From: RUG563 sp024681215
GTDB taxonomy: Bacteria; Bacillota; Clostridia; Christensenellales; Aristaeellaceae
NCBI GenBank assembly: GCA_024681215.1
Contig: JAILBG010000045.1
Coordinates: 1-45,411 of the forward strand
Direction: 5' to 3'
Length of the DNA: 45,411 bases
Shown: positions 41,933-45,411 of the stretch, one piece after another
Layout of the letters: every line of letters begins with the position of its first letter
How positions within the stretch are numbered: position 1 is the stretch's first letter
Made by a program: the position numbers and the translations under genes
Notes under the pieces: generated by a model
The model's input: only the letters and a program-made list of their open reading frames with translations
What the model was told of the DNA's origin: nothing
Database searches by the model: none

Positions 41933-42715
41933 TCACTCTTTCCGGAGTATGTCCAGCGTATGATGGGAGGCCCTGATCAGATCCTGCCGTTCGCAGATCG
42001 TGAAGTGATAATCCATCCATTTGTCAAACGTCTCATCGTCCATGGCGTCAATGCACTCTCGCTTATAATTCGTCGCTCCGTCCGTGGCGACCAGTTTGAT
42101 TCTTTTCACGGGGACCGCCGCATCCAGTTCCGCAATCTCTTCTGTGCGCACCATCTCAAAAAGATCCTTCGGCTCGCTGATGCAATGCCAGTCAGCGGTC
42201 AGCATATTGAGAGCCATCACTTCATGCAGATGGTTCAGACCGAATACATACTGTATGACGGTGGGCTCATTCATGCAATAAGCCACCAGGATATGACCGC
42301 CGGGTTTTGTCACACGCACCGCCTCGGAAAGCGCTTTCAGCTTTTCTTCCTTCGTGTAAAGGTGATACATGGGACCGAGCAGCATCGTCAAATCAAAAGA
42401 ATGATCGGGGAAAGGGGACAGGTCCAGCGCGTTCCCCTGGATTGCGGTGATTGGTTCGGTGCCGTCCAGTTTGGCTTTCAGTATTTCCAGATTATGCTCG
42501 ATCAGCTCCACCGCGGTCACATGAACCCCCTGCTTTGCCAGCGTAACGCTGTAGCGTCCCGTGCCGGCCCCGACCTCAAGGATGCTGGGATTTGAAACGC
42601 CTTCCAGACATTCTTTTATGTATTTCATGGTGGTCAGGTATTCCACCTGCCCGTGACGGGAAAGCAGGCGGCCTTCTTCGTCATAATTGTTGTAGTATTC
42701 TTCCAGATAATTCAT
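41933..42715 (-). CDS. Class I SAM-dependent methyltransferase
   Basis: A 260-aa methyltransferase with motif I ILEVGAGTGRYSVTLA, motif II HVTAVELIEHNLEIL, motif III TAIQGNALDLSPF and motif IV SFDLTMLLGPMYHLY. The start MNYLEEYYNNYDEEGRLL at 42715 has GGGGAGG about 6 nt upstream; the longer frame is a shadow of the flavodoxin gene. It is the last gene of the PadR-flavodoxin transcript (68-nt gap). Confidence 0.9.
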   Translation of the reverse strand: MNYLEEYYNNYDEEGRLLSRHGQVEYLTTMKYIKECLEGVSNPSILEVGAGTGRYSVTLAKQGVHVTAVELIEHNLEILKAKLDGTEPITAIQGNALDLSPFPDHSFDLTMLLGPMYHLYTKEEKLKALSEAVRVTKPGGHILVAYCMNEPTVIQYVFGLNHLHEVMALNMLTADWHCISEPKDLFEMVRTEEIAELDAAVPVKRIKLVATDGATNYKRECIDAMDDETFDKWMDYHFTICERQDLIRASHHTLDILRKE

Positions 42716-42783
42716 GGTTTCCTCCCCGCAAATACCCAATCTGTCGAGTTTTTCAGCTTGTTCATCCCGCTTCGGCGCGGGCG

Positions 42784-43527
42784 TCATTCCGTCGGCTGTT
42801 TCTTTGCGAGCCAGCCCCGGAAAAGCCCGCCCTGAAACAGGGAAATGATGACAAAGAAAATATCTGCGAACAGGATGAACAGGAACGACGGCACCATGAT
42901 CCGGGTATACTTTTTCCCGGCGGAAGCGCCTTTGCGGATGAAACGCCCCATCCGGCAAAGATAAAACAGCACCCCCAGATTGAAGAACGCCAGAAGCGCC
43001 GCGCTTTCCCCGAAGCTGATCCATGCGTCCTTCGGGAAGAAATCACCGGTTCTGAGGACGCTGAGCGCGGTGTTCAGCAGTAGCAGCCCGATATTCACGA
43101 AAAACAGAATCCGGGTCACGTTCAGCATGACGCCGCCGCCGATGCCGACGCCGCCGCCCCAGGCCAGTCCCGCGCGGCTGCAGAAATGCTCAAAGCTCTG
43201 CATCAGCGGTTCGTTTTGCTTTCCTTCGATGAAGCCGTTGTTGGCGATGCAGTATACATGGAGATGGATCCCGTTTTCTTTGCAGAAAGCCTCCATCGCC
43301 TCCATGAACCGGAGCACATGGGAAGGAATGCCGTCCACATACAGCGGGACGCCGAACACGACGGCCTGGGCGTCGTGAAGCTGAGACAGAATACGGGGAT
43401 AATCCGCCGGGGTCCGCAGCTTTTCCGTGACCTTTTCTCCTCCGACGAGCAGCCGCTGCAGGAAAAGGAAATAAGCGGAGGCGCAGAACCGTTTTTTCGG
43501 GCTGCAGTTGATAAATACAGTCTTCAC
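42784..43527 (-). CDS. Flavodoxin-like domain fused to a membrane segment
   Basis: A 247-aa protein. Residues 1-135 have flavodoxin-fold features (MKTVFINCSPKKRFCASAYF phosphate loop; AVVFGVPLYVDGIPSHVLRF flavin-ring loop). Residues about 150-240 carry three hydrophobic helices (RILFFVNIGLLLLNTAL; ALLAFFNLGVLFYLC; VPSFLFILFADIFFVIISLF). The start is GTG at 43527 with GGAGGG upstream, overlapping the previous stop in a GTGA. A membrane-bound flavoprotein oxidoreductase is inferred. Confidence 0.82.
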   Translation of the reverse strand: MKTVFINCSPKKRFCASAYFLFLQRLLVGGEKVTEKLRTPADYPRILSQLHDAQAVVFGVPLYVDGIPSHVLRFMEAMEAFCKENGIHLHVYCIANNGFIEGKQNEPLMQSFEHFCSRAGLAWGGGVGIGGGVMLNVTRILFFVNIGLLLLNTALSVLRTGDFFPKDAWISFGESAALLAFFNLGVLFYLCRMGRFIRKGASAGKKYTRIMVPSFLFILFADIFFVIISLFQGGLFRGWLAKKQPTE

Positions 43528-44012
43528 AGCAATCCCTCCACTTCTTCCGGACCCTGGATAAAATCGACCTGGGAACGCGCGAATCCGTCGTTGAGCGCAT
43601 TCCGCTCCGCGCGATAGCGGAAGGTTTCTTTCTCCGCGTCGGTGACGTCTCCGTAAACGATGACCTTCCACAGATCGTGCTTTCCGTACCGGAGCGTATG
43701 GTGCATCTGCCTGCCCCGATACGTGCTGAAGGGCGTGGACGTTCCGATGGAGCGATCCAGGATGTTTTTGACTGCGGCGCTGTATTCGCCGTACAGGTTT
43801 TTCGTGATGATCACCAGTTCATCCGCCTGCCCGATCACCCGGCAGACCTGCTGCAGTTTGTCCTTCATAAAGCACTCCGCCGGGTGCTTGGTCCAGCAGC
43901 CGAAACAGCCCTGGCAGGGAGCGTACTTCCCGTCCGCTGCGATGGCATGATCGCATTTGGATGCGATGACCGCGTCATAAGCGCGATCCAGATCATGCAG
44001 AATAACTTTCAT
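43524..44012 (-). CDS. Flavodoxin-family/iron-sulfur-flavoprotein-like oxidoreductase
   Basis: A 162-aa protein with CQGCFGCWTKHPAECFMKD, the cysteine cluster seen in iron-sulfur flavoproteins and NADPH-dependent FMN reductases, followed by ADELVIITKNLYGEYSAAVK, the flavin-binding loop. The N-terminus lacks the full phosphate-loop sequence (MKVILHDLDRAYDAV), so it may work with the downstream flavodoxin-membrane protein. It is coupled to PadR upstream and the next gene downstream by 4-nt overlaps. Confidence 0.82.
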   Translation of the reverse strand: MKVILHDLDRAYDAVIASKCDHAIAADGKYAPCQGCFGCWTKHPAECFMKDKLQQVCRVIGQADELVIITKNLYGEYSAAVKNILDRSIGTSTPFSTYRGRQMHHTLRYGKHDLWKVIVYGDVTDAEKETFRYRAERNALNDGFARSQVDFIQGPEEVEGLL

Positions 44013-44611
44013 TCCATTCCCTCCTGTTCGGAAGCCGCAGGCGTGTTCCGGCGGTTCCTTTCGTCTGTCATGCGCTGAAGCTTTTCAAGCTCCCCGATGC
44101 AGTGCCTGCACCATTCCTGCTGCATTTTTTCATACATGCGGCCGAATTCGATGGTCAGCTTCCAATAGACCGCCTTCTCCGGATGGCTGACCGCCTGCTG
44201 ATACATTTCGGCGTTGGCCGACGCCTGTTTTCCCTGATCCGGGAAAACACGGGCGCCCTCAAGCGCCTTGAAGAACGCAATGTTTTCCTGCACCGGCAGC
44301 TCGCACATGAAAAAGGTCTTGAGCAGAAAGGGGTTCCGGTACCCGGCGGGAAGATGATCCTGCCTGAGCCACCGGAGCAGTTCTTCGTGCCCGGCGGGCG
44401 TGATCGAGAACACATGCTTATCCGGTTTGCCTGCCTGGGCCACATGCGTCCGGCTGATCCAGCCGGACTTTTCCATGGTTTGCAGTTCCCGGTAAATCTG
44501 GCTGGTTTGGGCTGTCCAGAAATGACTGAGAGAATCCCGAAATACGGTCATGATTTCGTACCCGGTCTTGTCTCCGTTGCTGATCAGCCCGAGAATGCCA
44601 TGCTTCAGCAC
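44009..44611 (-). CDS. PadR-family transcriptional regulator
   Basis: A 200-aa PadR regulator. Winged helix residues about 1-80 (MKHGILGLISNGDKTGYEIM; IYRELQTMEKSGWISR; ITPAGHEELLRWL) are followed by a helical dimerisation domain. The start is GTG at 44611, with GGAGG 7 nt upstream; the longer frame has no such site. Its stop overlaps the next start by 4 nt. PadR proteins typically repress adjacent detoxification genes and respond to phenolics or drugs. Confidence 0.92.
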   Translation of the reverse strand: MLKHGILGLISNGDKTGYEIMTVFRDSLSHFWTAQTSQIYRELQTMEKSGWISRTHVAQAGKPDKHVFSITPAGHEELLRWLRQDHLPAGYRNPFLLKTFFMCELPVQENIAFFKALEGARVFPDQGKQASANAEMYQQAVSHPEKAVYWKLTIEFGRMYEKMQQEWCRHCIGELEKLQRMTDERNRRNTPAASEQEGME

Positions 44612-44644
44612 AAAAGCACCTCCCGCGCATATTCCACATGTATA

Positions 44645-44673
44645 ATAATAAGCCCGCTTGCCGGATATGTCAA
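44645..44673 (-). promoter_or_regulatory. Sigma-A promoter of the PadR operon
   Basis: On the minus strand TTGACA (44673-44668), 17 nt, TATTAT (44650-44645). ACATGT, a short palindrome at about 44636-44641, lies just downstream and could belong to a PadR operator. Confidence 0.8.
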
Positions 44674-44819
44674 TACGCAAAGAGCCGGATGAAAAGAAAA
44701 AAGCCAGACCGCATCGGATCTGACTGGATTTCCCGCGCCCGGCAGACCTGCCGGCAGGCGCAGGAGGATGCACGCCAATAGGATCAGCAGGTTTGTTACC
44801 CCGTAAAATTGGAATTTAC

Positions 44820-45401
44820 CTAACGATTTATACCTTGCAAGCCCACATAATCATCTCTAAGCATACCATAAATATTATAATCGCAATAAACAGAGACCAT
44901 TTTTCCTTGGCGGACGGTCCCTTCTTTTATAAAACCACATTTTTCCAAAACCCTGTTAGATGCAATGTTTCTTACATCCGCATGCCCATTCAAACGGTCT
45001 ATTTCCGTGTTCTCAAATATAAACCGTACCACTTCCTTTAAAGCTTCTGTAGTAATTCCCATATTCCAGTACTCAGGATTAATTCTGTATCCTATATCAC
45101 CCATTCTGGCATTTTGGATATCAAATACCGCAATCATGCCTACCACTTTATTGGATTCTTTCAATACAATTCCCCAATCAAAATCAGGAGAAGGTTTTCT
45201 TTTTACCCAGGGGCGGGGATCAGGACCAAACATAAGTTCAGGATTCTTCTCGTTCCTGCTTGCTTTTCTACCCCAATATGTATAGATTTCATCTCTCCCC
45301 AGCCACTCTTTTAAATCAGCCACATCGTTAGCGTTAAGCGTACGAATAATCAATCTGTCAGTTTCAAGAATTGGTTTATCTGTCAAATAATCTTTTAACA
45401 T
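44820..45401 (-). CDS. GNAT-family N-acetyltransferase (RimJ/RimL-like)
   Basis: A 193-aa RimJ/RimL-type GNAT (ETDRLIIRTLNANDVADL; INPEYWNMGITTEALKEVVRF; SNRVLEKCGFIKEG). The coding region is visibly richer in A+T than every other gene in the window, a sign of recent transfer or of a boundary of the island. The start at 45401 has GGAGG directly upstream, at the window edge, so the gene is complete. Confidence 0.9.
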   Translation of the reverse strand: MLKDYLTDKPILETDRLIIRTLNANDVADLKEWLGRDEIYTYWGRKASRNEKNPELMFGPDPRPWVKRKPSPDFDWGIVLKESNKVVGMIAVFDIQNARMGDIGYRINPEYWNMGITTEALKEVVRFIFENTEIDRLNGHADVRNIASNRVLEKCGFIKEGTVRQGKMVSVYCDYNIYGMLRDDYVGLQGINR

Positions 45402-45411
45402 GGTTTCCTCC

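Noticed and set aside
42716..43024. N-terminal extension of the methyltransferase at 41933
   Set aside because: It overlaps the flavodoxin-membrane gene, and GGGGAGG precedes the ATG at 42715.
25369..44611. Integron cassettes or an integrated phage or conjugative element
   Set aside because: No attC-like paired sites between genes, no integrase, transposase, relaxase or phage structural gene is visible.

Overview
The window looks like chromosome from a fairly high-GC Clostridia-type Firmicute. A gut or rumen member of the Christensenellales/Oscillospirales kind is my guess; nothing here fixes the taxon. The reasons are strong AGGAGG-type ribosome binding sites before almost every gene, sigma-A promoters (TTGACA-17-TATAAT), GTG and TTG starts, secreted proteins with cysteine/GHDW repeats, and many GNAT acetyltransferases, methyltransferases and XRE regulators. 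No phage, transposase or CRISPR is visible.

Left part (1-6.1 kb): a 5S rRNA with a terminator; an ECF sigma factor overlapping a membrane anti-sigma-like gene; then metY-metA, a compact route from homoserine via O-acetylhomoserine to homocysteine. Glu111 in MetA predicts an acetyltransferase, which matches the O-acetylhomoserine sulfhydrylase next to it. A GNAT, a radical SAM protein and a pyridoxamine-phosphate-oxidase-fold protein follow.

Middle part (6.2-22.9 kb): two giant secreted paralogues (1459 and 1608 aa) face outward from each other, and the segment between them is rich in secreted or membrane-anchored proteins (an SH3b-like protein, a signal-anchored lipoprotein-like protein, a hypothetical exoprotein, an L,D-transpeptidase). 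Each giant has a signal peptide, N-terminal CxxC/GHDW repeats, a proline-rich linker, about six Ig-like/DUF11-like domains, a PDGT-rich repeat and a helical C-terminus reminiscent of LprI/DUF1311. Neither has an LPXTG motif or membrane anchor. Between them also lie tRNA-Leu(GAG), a DinB-like protein, an unusual XRE-desulforedoxin-superoxide-reductase fusion regulator, an RpiB/LacAB-type isomerase, two GNATs and a densely hairpinned 330-nt intergenic element.

Right part (23.0-45.4 kb): an MFS transporter and an XRE/GyrI-like regulator on the plus strand, a structured spacer, then about 20 kb of tightly packed minus-strand genes. By eye the base composition is lower in G+C than to the left. This array holds GNATs, four methyltransferases plus the 3' remnant of a fifth, P-loop kinases, a deaminase, an APH-fold kinase, VOC, S51 peptidase, MBL hydrolase, MFS exporter, GH10 xylanase and three two-domain fusions (CHAP-GNAT, GNAT-serine hydrolase, GNAT-AAC(6')-like). 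Two control points are visible: an XRE regulator overlapping the MFS gene, and a PadR regulator translationally coupled to two flavodoxin-like proteins. The array has no single pathway logic and looks like an accumulated xenobiotic/antibiotic modification island.

The best candidates for something undescribed are the inverted pair of giant secreted proteins with the envelope genes between them, the SOR-domain transcription factor, and the fusion-rich minus-strand array.
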